From Dermatemys mawii (Eukaryota > Chordata > Testudines > Dermatemydidae): a stretch of 64,000 nt of DNA. The translations under genes and the position numbers were made by a program. The stretch's first letter is position 1. Each line of letters starts with the position of its first letter. Below, one piece after another: positions 47,846 to 58,447 of this stretch. Location: assembly GCA_007922305.1 (NCBI GenBank), contig ML677335.1, positions 41,540,949-41,604,948 on the forward strand, read 5' to 3'. A model generated the notes under the pieces. The model saw only the letters and a program-made list of their open reading frames with translations, searched no databases and was not told the origin of the DNA.

Positions 47846-49892
47846 TTTGTGGGGATCTCTAGCCATTACTTTGATATGAATAATAATTCATTATTACTAG
47901 CCTACAGTAACTAGGAGTTTCATTGGGAGATGGTGAGTCATACAAACATGCCTTTCTATAGCAAGACATAAATCATTTCGCACATTCCAGTATTTTGGGG
48001 TGAGTGATGGAGGAGGAGGTAAGGAAATGCAAAATAAATCTAAAACATGTTTGATCCTTTACATTTCTAATAAATCCAAGTGATTTGCCAGAACGGAAAA
48101 TTCTCACATGCAGATTCAAGGACAATATTCTATTCATGTGCAAGAGTCATTTATTCATTTATAATTAGATAAAATGAACTGCAATTTTTTAAGAAAAAAA
48201 TTTGCATGTGGCAACAGTAATGTATTACAGAAGGGTGGCACTTTGTTATAGCCATTTGTTAGTCAGGACACTGAAGCTGCAATTTAATAGACAAGAAATA
48301 AGTACAGTAGAGGAAGGGAAAAAATTAAATTCCGCGTGATCAGCAAGGTTTCGAACAATCGCTAGCCAACTGAAGTGGGTGCCATATCTATAAGTCATTT
48401 TGTTTTATAGGCCATTAGGATCTCCTGAGAGAGGCTGCATGGAGACCGCTGCTTTTTGTTGAAATTAAAATGTCAGAGAAAAAGAAATAGAACAAAACAG
48501 GGAATCTGCAATTAATTACAAGGCCATAAAAATTCAATAATCAGGAGGCAGTGCTGCTGTAGGCACAGCGGTATCTGATTCAGGCTAACAGGAATGGAAT
48601 ACATTAATCTTTTCAAATTAGTTTTTTAATCTGACGGGGATATATAGTGACGTGTTCTTTTACTATTTGAAGAGAACTGCTGTCTAATATATAATGCTGA
48701 GTGTCTGGAATTAGGACATCTATAGCCATTTTGTGACTACAAGATTTTCACTGCATTTATTCAACCCTATCTGTACACCTGTCCTATAGCAATCAGGCTA
48801 AACACGTTCAAAGTTCATATCCCAGATACTCTTAAGAAAAAGAATTAAAATGCTGGGATTAAGACATATATCAGTAACATCAAGTCTGAGCTTCCCTGGT
48901 TTTGCTGCAGTCCTTCTTGAAGACGTCCAGTGGATACCATGAGCTCTCATATGCTCACAGAAGAAGCAGGAAAGGACTGAATATTTAACAAATACCTCAC
49001 TTCTCCTAAATGTTCATTAGTCATTGGCATTGATTTGCTGTTAACAAAAACTACTAAAATGTTTTAACAGACTAAAATCCCCTATTTCCTCTAAGCTGCT
49101 CACCTTCAAGTCACCAAATATTGTGGGGTTATAATTTCACTAGTTCTCCAGTCTCCACAGAGAGTGTGGCCAAGGTACACAAGACAGGAACTTTTATGTA
49201 ACCTCTCTAAACAAGCAGAACATCCCCCTTTGTCTCCCCCGGCCACCCTACTCTCACCTCCTTTTATTTATTTAATCAAAGAGTCTGTCAAGAGTTTTTT
49301 ATGCATCAGAGAGGAGAAATAGAAAGATACACAGCCCCACAAGTCCCTCTTTTCTTCTTTGCAGGTCACCTCTAAGGTTCTCCATCGAGACTGTTCAACT
49401 AGTTCCTGTCCCTCCATTTTATATTCTGGTGACCAATATCATTAGTATCACAGAAGCCCAGTGTTCCCATACCTTCACACAGGCCCCACATTTCACAGGG
49501 CTGTATTATTGGTGAATTTCATGTAGCTTGGGTATGCTTTGGGAGCACTCAGTATAAACTTGTTCATCCTGTCTGTTCTGGGGATTTTCTTTCCTTTGCG
49601 TTTCAATCCTGTATGGACATATTAAAAACCCCACAGATTCACCAAATGAGCCTAAAATGGCTTAGCCCAGTTTTGAATGAAGATTTAACACCTTTGCCTT
49701 ATTTAATTTTTAGTTTACAGATTTTCAATCTAATTCCAGTGCACTCACTTGAGAAGCAGTTTATCATGTTTGTTCAGCGCCAGCATGTAGAGTAACATCA
49801 TTTATGCATTCATTGCCTTTTCCTGGAAGGCAGGACAAATGGGCACGGACAAGTCTTTCTCATGGATCCTTCAGAGGATTAATGCTATGTTA

Positions 49893-49938
<46 letters not shown>

Positions 49939-50813
49939 TCCTTCTACTTTAGGGAACCAGGTATGTAGGAACAGAAATAAACAGCTACATTTAAAGGGCA
50001 CATTCCAGGTAAGGAGGAGAGGAAAAACACCTCATGCTGGTTGCATTCATCCTGTCCTATCACTTCACTTTTTGTCCTTTGTAACACCATCTTTGACCTT
50101 TCTAAATCAAATCGAAGTGTGAGCAGCAGGCACTCCTGTTCTCTAATAATCACGCTCTGCAAATATGCCTCAGTATTTGCTTAAAATTCATTGTTTCTGT
50201 GACAATTTCTTCCAGTCAGGTCAACCTCTAAAAAAAAATTGAGAAAAATTAACATGGACAGGGCCTGAATCCATTAGAAGTGAACTTGTTTTAAAACTGG
50301 AATGAATATTCGAAGAACAGTTTTTACATTATTTGCCCAGCTCCAGTTGAGACACTTACACCTTGTCCACAATAGAAGTATCCTTAAAATTTCCAACCAT
50401 TGCTGTGACCAGTCCAACTCCATTGGCACTACAGGTACTGGGGTGCTAGTATATATAGACCACGTGACATCTAGCTCTGTACAGAGGAAGGTTAGACAAG
50501 ATGGCAGTTGCAACGCTAGAACTTCCTCCATGACTGCTGCGGAGGGAGTTATACCAGTGGAAAATTTTAAGGAAGAAGTCTAGTATAGATACAGTGATTG
50601 GCAGAAAAGTGTGGAGCAGCTTTTACTGGCTATCTAGACATCTCATGAGATCCACTACCATCGCACCTGGCAGGTCATTCACCATGCAATTCTCCCAGTC
50701 ATCACAAACTCAACTATCTAATGATGATGCTTTTTCTTCTCACATATAAGAACAACAGGAACTATCAATCTAAATACATCCTGAGTTATGGTCGGCCTGT
50801 AAAACAAAAAACT
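47846..50813. other. Unassigned, repeat-poor, with a (GA)n microsatellite
   Basis: Apart from the GA run at 49899-49935 this stretch is unusually free of recognisable repeats. The part 48100-48680 is AT-rich with TAATTA-, ATTAAT- and TGATCAGC-type words and no coding potential, so it is a candidate for conserved non-coding sequence. No gene seen. Confidence 0.4.
49899..49935. repeat. (GA)n microsatellite, about 18 units
   Basis: Uninterrupted AG/GA dinucleotides. Confidence 0.95.
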
Positions 50814-50861
50814 GTTACTCACCTTTATAACTGTTGTTCTTTGAGATGTGTTGCTCATATC
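50814..50861. repeat. DIRS-like terminal palindrome, left arm
   Basis: Begins gttactcaccttt and ends gttgctcatatc. Its reverse complement contains AAAGGTGAGT, a consensus-like 5' splice donor for minus-strand transcripts. Confidence 0.8.
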
Positions 50862-50973
50862 GATTCCAATCAGGTGTGCGCACACCACGTGTACAGTCGT
50901 CAGAAATCTTTTTCCCTAGCAGCATCCAATGGGTCAGCTGTGGAGCCTGGGAGTGGCACCTTCATGGCGCTCG

Positions 50974-50980
50974 CTATATG
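50974..50980 (+). promoter_or_regulatory. TATA-like motif within the terminal palindrome
   Basis: ctatatg in gcgctcgctatatgacccta, followed about 70 bp later by the right arm. The plus orientation would read into the element antisense to the recombinase, as expected if the element has inverted terminal promoters. Function is inferred. Confidence 0.35.
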
Positions 50981-51045
50981 ACCCTACCAACCCGGTGCCC
51001 CCTCATTGCCTTCTTGCCAGCTACTCTAACAGAGGGTTTGGAAAG

Positions 51046-51093
51046 GATATGAGTAACACATCTTGAAGAACAACAGTTACAAAGGTGAGTAAC
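51046..51093. repeat. DIRS-like terminal palindrome, right arm
   Basis: Begins gatatgagtaacac and ends aaaggtgagtaac. The plus strand therefore contains AAAGGTGAGT, a good match to the vertebrate 5' splice donor. Confidence 0.8.
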
Positions 51094-51155
51094 CATTTTT
51101 TCTTCTTCGAGTGCTTGCCCATATCAATTCCAATGAGGTGACTCCCAAGCCTTAC

Positions 51156-51401
51156 CTAGGCAGTGGGGTCGGAGTGAAGGTATGTTGACCGTAGTACCGC
51201 TCTACCAAAAGCCGTATCGTCTCTGGTGTGCCAGATGATGGTGTAGTATGAGGTGAAGGTATGCACTGAGGAACAAGTAGCTGCCCTGCAGATTTCTTGG
51301 ATTGGTACTTGGGCCAAGAACACCGCTGATGTCCTAGTGGAGTGTGAAGTGACATCACCATCACACCCCCAGGAGCAGGCCAACAGTACACCCTGGGCCA
51401 A
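51156..51401 (-). pseudogene. Tyrosine recombinase C-terminal fragment
   Basis: An 81-codon open frame ending at a TAG (51156-51158). Two tyrosine-recombinase signatures sit at the expected spacing: HSTR (an H-x-x-R box, residues 20-23, His codon 51342-51344) and, 30 residues later, SSVHTFTSYY with a candidate nucleophilic tyrosine (residue 52 or 53, codons near 51243-51248). Between them is AQVPIQEICRAAT, matching the helix before the tyrosine in DIRS-type recombinases. Position 43 is Cys (ATCSS) where related proteins commonly have Trp. The first conserved Arg and most of the domain are missing, so this is a truncated relic; the Met at residue 1 is not a real start. The enzyme would integrate a circular DNA intermediate. 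Confidence 0.65.
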
Positions 51402-51905
51402 TGAGCAGGATCGAGGAGAAGGAGAGCAGTGTCATGAAGCTGGAGAGCAGTACCAGGACCTGGAGCGGTACTGTGGCATGAGATGATGAATGGCACTGGG
51501 TCCAGGAGCTGCTCCGCGATCGGCGGGCGGAGCGGCACCGCAAATTGGGAGCATCAACATGAACCAGAGAGATGCCACAAGTATGACCGGCGCTGAGAGT
51601 GGTGTCAGGACTCTGAGTGGTACCAGGAACGGGAGCAGTGCTGAGGCTTGGCCACAGAGCCAACGGTCAGCTCAACGCCGCCTTGCCTCAAGACGGTGCC
51701 ATCCACTGGGGCGCCAGAGGCTTGGTGTGGAGCACAGGGGACTCTGATGCCGTCATGGCGATGAGGTCCCTCGCAGCCTCAAAAGTGTCTGGGGTGGAAG
51801 GCAGTTGCATTTCCACAATGAGGCCAATGGCACAGGACTCAATGGTTCCCCCAGTGGGGCCAAAGTCAACAGTGCCACGTCAAATCGGTCGGAAAAGAAA
51901 GGCAG

Positions 51906-53447
51906 GGATGGGGAGAAGGAAGCAGGAGGAAAAACCAGAGAGGAGAAAGACAATGAGAACAAAAATATGAATGCAAAATGGAAGGTGAAAGCCACACAAA
52001 AAATACATAAAGCAGAGATTTTCCCCAAGTGATTTTGAGGTGTGTACCTTGAGATAACTTAGAAGACCTGATTTTCAGAAAGTACTGAGTACCCACACTC
52101 TGAAAGTCAGGTCACTCAAGTTCTAATTGCGCACCTAGAAAGTGGAGCACTCAAAACAACTAGTCACACTTGAAAACCTTGACCCAAAGTGACAGATAGA
52201 CAGTAGAGAGGAAGAAAGGAGGGACAAAGTCCAGGTGAGATGCAGCCTCCACAGCAAGGTAAGAGCGTGGAGGACAGGCTCAGAGCCAAAATAAACTGAA
52301 AGTGATGGGGAAGTGCTCCAACCCCAAAGACTTTGGGAGCCACGGAATGACTATGCAAAGCCAATAATCCCCAACAATGCAGTCATTCGATGTTGTTTTA
52401 ATAGTTCACTCAAATCTGGTACCCTCATTATCTTCATTCTATTAAAAATTTATTTAAAATGCATCATATGCTTTGGCATCCTGTATCGCCATAATATGCC
52501 CTATCTGTTATTTTCTCTAATGTGTAATAACAAGACTGACCTTTCAAAAATACACCATAACAACAGATGGCATAGAAAGATAAAGCCAAAATCAAGTGCA
52601 GAGCAGACTCTGCCTTGCTACTGGCATTTAGAGAAAGAGAGAGATGAGATGGTCTGAGTGCATTATACCTACAAAATGTATACTTCAGTACATGATCCAA
52701 GAGACTCAATGGTTTCGTAAAGGACTGGTAACTAATCCAACTACTATTGCTCTTTTCTGTGGCTTGCAGCTATTCCTCAGAGATGGTAGATTCACAATCT
52801 CACTCGTTGCATTTTCTGCTTCCACCACTTATTACAATCAGTGTGAAAAGCCAGCCAGAAAGCCGCTGAAAATCACACCAACCCCCAGAATGCAAAGTCA
52901 GGCGAGCACAGAAATGCCAGAGGTAAAGTATTCTCAACATGCAAAGGCGTGATAATGTCATGTACAGAGTGAAAGCTCTGGGTCCTAATCTCTTTCTGAA
53001 TAGGTCTTGTTGTGGTTTTGCTAGGAGCACCAGAGAGAGAGTATGGATTAGGTGATATCACTGGTATAAATTAAATGTTATGCATAGAAGCTACTCAAAC
53101 CCCTGCTTGCTGCATCAGTCTGTATTTATGATCCAGACGACAAAAACTCTTTCATTTGTCTTTTTACCTCTTTATTTTGGCTTGGATTGGTTTCATCAGG
53201 CACGCAGAAAAGTGAGATAATTGGACTGACAAACCCCGCCCCCATCAGGAAAACAATGTATTTGTGCTCCTGTGAACCTGCACCCAGTGAAGTTCATGAC
53301 GTGAAATCCCATTGACTTCAACCGATTCAGGGTTGAGGTCCCTAATTCTGAGACCTCCAATTACAATGTGTGTGATGCAGGCTTTTCAAATGTGACAACA
53401 ATTGAACAATGAGGGAGACACAACAGGGGAGGAAGCATCCCGTAAGC
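51906..53447. other. Unassigned, purine-rich at the start
   Basis: 51890-51990 is A/G-rich. A palindromic-type repeat (acctgattttcagaaagtac...aaaaccttgaccc) lies at 52064-52190. No gene recognised; frames such as 52313-52657 and 52644-52952 have no domain. Confidence 0.4.
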
Positions 53448-53645
53448 CAGTGTTTCTCAACCTTCTCAGCTTAGCTACCCTGAAACACTGCTCTGTGGTA
53501 TAAAGAATTGCACCAAGATTGAAGAGACCAGGGTCCAATACCCAGCTCTGCCACAGTCTTCCTGTGTGGCCTTCAGTAAGCAAGCCTTAATTTTAGCCCA
53601 GTGCTCAAGCCCCTAAACCAGGTTGCTTCTCATTCATAGAATGGG
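53448..53645 (+). repeat. hAT-like start fragment and MIR-like SINE piece
   Basis: cagtgtttctcaaccttctc at 53451 looks like a hAT MITE end. From about 53515 the text aagattgaagagaccagggtccaatacccagctctgccac...ctgtgtggccttcagtaagc follows a plus-orientation MIR-like head. Confidence 0.45.
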
Positions 53646-53842
53646 GGTAGAGTTTTCCCTCTCTCAGGAGGGCTATTATAAAATTTCATTAATGATTGTG
53701 ACATACTCAGATGCTACAGGGAGGAGGGCCATGTGTGTTTAGCTAGACCCGGAAGAAGTTTGGTTGCATGCCTTTTACATTTTGTTTTTTTTTTTAACGG
53801 CGCTCTCAGACTAATTGTAGAGTTAAATCAAACACAGCATAT

Positions 53843-54127
53843 GGGCTTGTCTTCACTAGCACGGGGAGAGATCGATCTTATGGCGATCGATTTATCACGT
53901 CTTGTCAAGACGCGATAAATCGATCACCAGCAGCGCCCCCGTCAACTCCATAACTCCAGCTCGCCAAAAGGCACAAGCTGGAGTTGACGGGGGAGCGCGC
54001 CACCGACAGCCGCCGCCTTGAGGACGGCAGGTAAGTCAGCTGTAGATACGCCGATTTCAGCTATGTTATTAATGTAGCTGAAATTGCGTATCTACAGTCG
54101 ATCCCTCGCCCTGGTGAGGACCAGCCC
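53843..54127. mobile_element. MITE built of three consecutive hairpins
   Basis: Outer ends gggcttgtcttcac and gtgaggaccagccc form an imperfect terminal inverted repeat. Inside are three separate hairpins: 53885-53904 with 53906-53925 (19 of 20 paired, 1-nt loop), 53936-53950 with 53979-53993 (15 of 15) and 54040-54063 with 54075-54097 (near perfect, 11-nt loop). Flanking TAT occurs on both sides, which is too short to prove a target-site duplication. The ends resemble the CCTTGTCTACA MITEs at 32112 and 63669. The high self-complementarity and CpG content suggest a young copy. Confidence 0.7.
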
Positions 54128-55514
54128 TATAAGAAGTTAGCATATAAGTAAGAAGGTCTCACACACCAACACAGGCTAGTGAGTGAAGACACAGTGATAA
54201 CCGCTGAGCAAACTTTTTCAAAGACATTATAGTTTTATACAGAAGTCATGAATAGCTCATTAGAATAACGTCAACCAGAAGAGATATTCCCTGCTGAAGA
54301 CTGCTTCATAGCGCCTTCCAACCATGGACCTGAAAGCATTTTACAAACATTAATGAATTAACTAAAGATGGACTCATTCTTAAATTCTAGATTGCCTGGG
54401 ATCACTGTCGGGTCCTATCTTGTTTAGAATCTTAATTAGTACCTGGAAAAAGGGTTAAACCGGGATGAATGAAATAAAGTACTAGTGCTCTTACTAGATC
54501 AAATTCCACCTTCTCATCTGCACTTTGAAGACCCTATCTGCTCTCATTTGCTCCTTATACTCTTCCCAATCCTCTCTCCATCTCCCTGTTCTTGGTTCTC
54601 CCATTCTTGTCTTTCCTTCCTCCATCATGAAGACCCCCAGAGCTGGAACAGTTTCCCTCATCTTGTCCAACAACCTTTTCTCCTTCTCGTCCAAATGCCT
54701 CTGTAGACCTAGAACCATGCAAATCATAAGATTACTTGTTTGCACTTTTATGGGTGCACTTCAGTGATGTTCCTGCACTTGGGGTTTACTGGCAGAAATG
54801 GTAACAGAAATTGCCTAAGTTGTACGGACAATTATTTACAGGGAGAGCTCTAGTATTCATTTTCATAAGCATTTATGAATAATTTCCACTTGAAAATATT
54901 CACAATGGAAGTCTCAGCCACATAGCGGCACTGCTACATAGCTGATGATTGTGTCATTGCCAAAAGCTTCATGGCATGATAAGATGGTGGACATAGACTG
55001 AACATCCAGCCAGACCATCTTAAGGACTTAGCTAGAGATAGATTCAAGTGGTACTCTAGCTACAAGCAGGTTACATTTGCCTAGATGACAATTCCAACTA
55101 GGAAAATCCATGCATGCTTACCCAGTCAGGTATCCATGTGGCAATGAAAAAAAAATCAAATTTTAGCAATACAACTCAAAATTTTTGAATATTAGCAATT
55201 AATCCATGGAGCAAAATAATAATAGTCAAATTTGAATAAATAAATAAATTCAGGGAAGCTACAATGTGTTTGTCATATTCTGTGAGCAGCAATGAGAGAA
55301 CAAGCATGTGACAGAGGTGGAGTCATGTTGCTTAATGAACTACTGAAAGGCACTCAGATATGACAATGATGAGTGTAGTATAAAAACCTATACTGAATAG
55401 AAGTTCATAAAACAAATCACTCATTAAGAACTGTTTTCTCTATTCACCACTTCTGCCAGTAAAGCTTTTGGAAAGTGGTCACCATTCAAACATCAACATT
55501 TATGTCACGGAGTG
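54128..55514. other. Unassigned non-coding sequence
   Basis: The pyrimidine-rich piece 54500-54710 carries overlapping open frames on both strands but no domain. Nothing else recognised. Confidence 0.4.
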
Positions 55515-55936
55515 AGGAGATAATAGTCCATCTTTGTAGTCTCCACTATAACTGCACCTCACCTGCACCATGGTGTTTGCTTTCAAGCATGGATGATATT
55601 GAGAAATTGGAGGGAGTTCAGATACAAGCTAAAAAAATGATTAAGGGGCGAGAGGGACTGATTTATGTGGAAAGATTAAGAGAGGCAAATATAAATAGCC
55701 TGGCTAACTGAAGATTAAGTGAGGTGCATGATAACAGTCTATAAATATATGGCTGGTGTAAACACCAAGGAGGGAGAAGAATTATTTAGCTCAGTAAAAG
55801 GGAGCATAACTAGGAGTAATGAGATGAAATTAAGAGCGAAAATTAAGGCTGGCTATCAGGGAAGAACTTCTGGAGAGCGAGAACTAATAGGCTGTGCAAT
55901 GGCCTCCTAAGGGAGGTTTTAGTGGATTTAATATTT
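55515..55936 (+). pseudogene. CR1 LINE reverse-transcriptase ORF, C-terminal end
   Basis: Frame one (to the stop at 55709-55711) contains DIEKLEGVQIQAKKMIKG and then ERLREANINSL, which match the CR1 C-terminal motif DIEKLE.VQ..ATKMIKG...Y.ERL..L. After the stop the frame shifts to ITVYKYMAGVNTKEGEELF, again a CR1 match (IxxYKYL.G...EGEELF). About 80 codons of degenerate sequence follow, to ggcctcctaagggaggtttt. A non-functional, 5'-truncated copy; CR1 elements are usually 5'-truncated on insertion. Confidence 0.8.
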
Positions 55937-56166
55937 AGTCTTGCTCTCAGGAGCAAGACTGGTTGAAGAGCAGACTCCATGCAAAACACTTAGCTCCGAC
56001 AGAGTTTGTTCAAGACTTTTTGGAAGATCTAATCCACGCTGGACTTGCTCAGGAGCTTAACACAGGCATAGGCACATCCCCTTTTATACCATCATTACGG
56101 CATCTCACTTGCACAGGCACTCCCATATTAGTCACGTGATACCCATCAGTGGAGAGAGCGCCCCTG
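55937..56166. mobile_element. ~230-bp insertion inside the CR1 copy
   Basis: CR1 similarity stops near 55936 and resumes at about 56167 with cttgggacatttaaaacc. The insert begins with a perfect 10-bp-arm hairpin (agtcttgctc, tcag, gagcaagact; 55937-55960). TTA lies on both sides, which could be a 3-bp duplication but may be chance. The identity of the insert is unknown. Confidence 0.5.
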
Positions 56167-56297
56167 TTACTTGGGACATTTAAAACCAGACTGGACAGGC
56201 ACTAGAAAATGTACTGTAAAATACTGGGCTAGGTGCGGGGGATGGATTAAATTACCTCAGAGGTCTTTTCCGTCCCTAATTTATGTGATTTTATGAT
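56167..56297 (+). repeat. CR1 LINE 3' untranslated end
   Basis: cttgggacatttaaaaccag, actggacaggcactagaaaa, actgggctaggtgcggggga, tggattaaattacctcagag and gtccctaatttatgtgattt follow the CR1 3' tail in order, ending in a degraded form of the ATTCTATGATT-type terminal repeat. Confidence 0.8.
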
Positions 56298-58364
56298 AAA
56301 CACTCTGCTTTTTGCTAAATATTCATCAAAGTTATCATGATTATTACAATCATTATTAGCTACAACAGTTTTCTCCAAAATTAGATGGCTAATGAAGTCT
56401 TTGCCTGATTGGTTTTTCCCCTTCTGCAATTAACTCAACCACACTCTGGCTCAAGAACGCATGTAATCTTTCTGCGAAGGGCTTTTTCCTAATCCTCTGT
56501 GACAAGCCTCACAGCAGGTTTGATATGGAATCCAAGAAGAGATGACTCTATGTAACTAGAGAGACCCACATAGCAGACTACTTTCTGAAGCCTTCTGTTC
56601 ATAGTTACTGCAGGTTGAAGGTTGTCCATTTTTGTTTTTACACTAAACTCCCAAAATTCTGTGAGCAGAAGGATGGCAGGAAAAAAACAACCTCCCCCAC
56701 CCCCCAAAAAAACCACACCAAGGTCTCTGCCAATCCCTCCTAACCTCAAATATGGTGGTCAGTTGGACCCTGAGCATTTAGGCAAGACCCAACAGCCAAA
56801 CACCAGGGAAAGAATTCTCTGTAGTAACTCAGAGTCCTCCCGGCTAGTGTGCCGTCAAAACTAGTCTTTCAAGTAGTTCGAGTACAGCCTAATCCAAAAC
56901 CCAACCAAAAAACAAAACAAAACACACACACTTTCAAATTTGGGAAGCCAGAGCCATCCATACAAAGGGTCTCCATGCTAACAGTGTGCTGGCAGCAAGC
57001 CTATGCCAGCAATGTGGTCCCCTGCTGATCCAAGGGCTTCCCCCTTTCCCTTAAGGAGGGATTTCCTCTGTGCCATGGAAAGTTAACTTAATCCCAAGCC
57101 GTGCTAACTTCCTTTTCCAAATTCAGCAGGATCAGTGGTGAATGATGTGCCATCTCTCTGACCTGTCTACTCCTTCCCCAGCCTATCCATTTAAAACAGG
57201 GACCAAAAGCTGTTTTGGAGGCAACTGACTTTGTCCCCACCCTTTGCATATGGGAGGTTTATGATCCACGCACAGATGGATGCATGGATCAGTCAGACCC
57301 AGTGACTGAACACTTCTTTACAATACAAAAACGTACCCATGATTCTGTGAACATGCCACCTCTGAAGGAGATTTCTCATAAAATTTAATCTGAAATTTCC
57401 TTCCCAAAATATTATTTTTCAGAAATAAGTTAAGGTTGGTAAATCTCCATGAAGCCACCAAAAACAAAGTCTTTGCATCAGAAAACCAGTTTTACTTACC
57501 TCTTTATTACCTGGATGAGCCAAGAACTCCAATAATTAGATTATGCAGTCCTCATTAAAGCAATGCTAGTATGAAAGCCTGAGTCAAGAGTGCAGGATCT
57601 GAAGCAAAAGTGCTCTGAGATCCTAAGCCATACCCCTGTAGGGTTTGTCTATGCTAAAAGTTGTGGCCCTGTTTTAGCAAGAGTTAATTGATTGCCAATT
57701 AACCTGAGTTAACTAATATATGTACATGGTAATTTAAGCGCTTCAAAAATATTTGTTCCATGACACAAACTTTTGTGGTTCACCCTAGGGCTAAGTCAGG
57801 AACAAATGCTTGGGGAGTGCTAGTACCTCCAGCAGTATTTGCAATCGTATTAATTAACTCAGGTTATTTGGCAGAACCACAAATTCTAATTGCGATAGAC
57901 CCTTACTGCGTGACCTTGGGAAAGTTACTTGGTCTTGTTTTCCAACAAAGTATTGGGTAAAAAGTAAAAACTCCACTGACTACCAGATACTGCTCTGGAT
58001 TAGCTTTGCTACATTAATAAAACCAAATGAGAAAACTAGTCTTGTTTATCCAAATGTACAGTTTCCAGTCACACCGACTCTGTCTTGATATAGGGCCCAA
58101 TCCTGAATGGTGATGGAAGTGTCCTAGGAACTGATGAGCAGGCTCAACTTCCAACCAAGCTAGAGAGAGATACGGACATTCAGCATCTTGTGGGATCAAG
58201 CACTTACCATTGTATCTCTTTGGTTTCAATATGATGATTTTAACGCAGAGTTTTATAGTTTTACTCATTTGTGATTTTGGTCTTTGGAAGCTTTGTAAAA
58301 TAATTCAATTATACGCCTATATTCAAGATACTGCAGGCGGACTAAAAGCAGCTGATTAAAAAGT
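56298..58364. other. Mostly unassigned; one MITE end
   Basis: 57640-57745 begins agggtttgtctatgctaaaa, resembling the start of the TTGTCTACA MITE family, without a matching right end. MIR-like head text (ctgcgtgaccttgggaaagt) is at 57905-57930. An A-rich run lies at 56680-56930. No gene seen. Confidence 0.4.
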
Positions 58365-58447
58365 TGATCCTCAACTGCTGTAAATCAATATAGCTCCACC
58401 GAAGTCAATGGAACTACTCCGATTTACACCGGCTGAGGATCTGGTCC
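58365..58447. repeat. Palindromic repeat, CAGATCCTCAGC family (best copy)
   Basis: Left arm gatcctcaactgctgtaaat, centre ctccaccgaagtcaatggaa, right arm cgatttacaccggctgagga followed by tctggtcc. The arms are almost fully complementary, so the transcript would fold into a single long hairpin. Confidence 0.75.

Larger units (their letters stand above)
50814..51905 (-). mobile_element. DIRS-like tyrosine-recombinase retroelement, terminal part
   Basis: A fragment in minus orientation. The low-coordinate end carries a terminal palindrome (arms 50814-50861 and 51046-51093, 44 of 48 positions complementary) and a third, direct copy of the arm text at about 51101-51140. Next to it the minus strand encodes the end of a tyrosine recombinase (51156-51401). 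Beyond about 51420 the sequence is GC-rich and keeps no clear frame. DIRS-order elements replace integrase with a tyrosine recombinase and have inverted or split repeats at their ends, which fits this layout. I also recognise the terminal sequence as an abundant turtle repeat. The right-hand limit is approximate. Confidence 0.65.
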
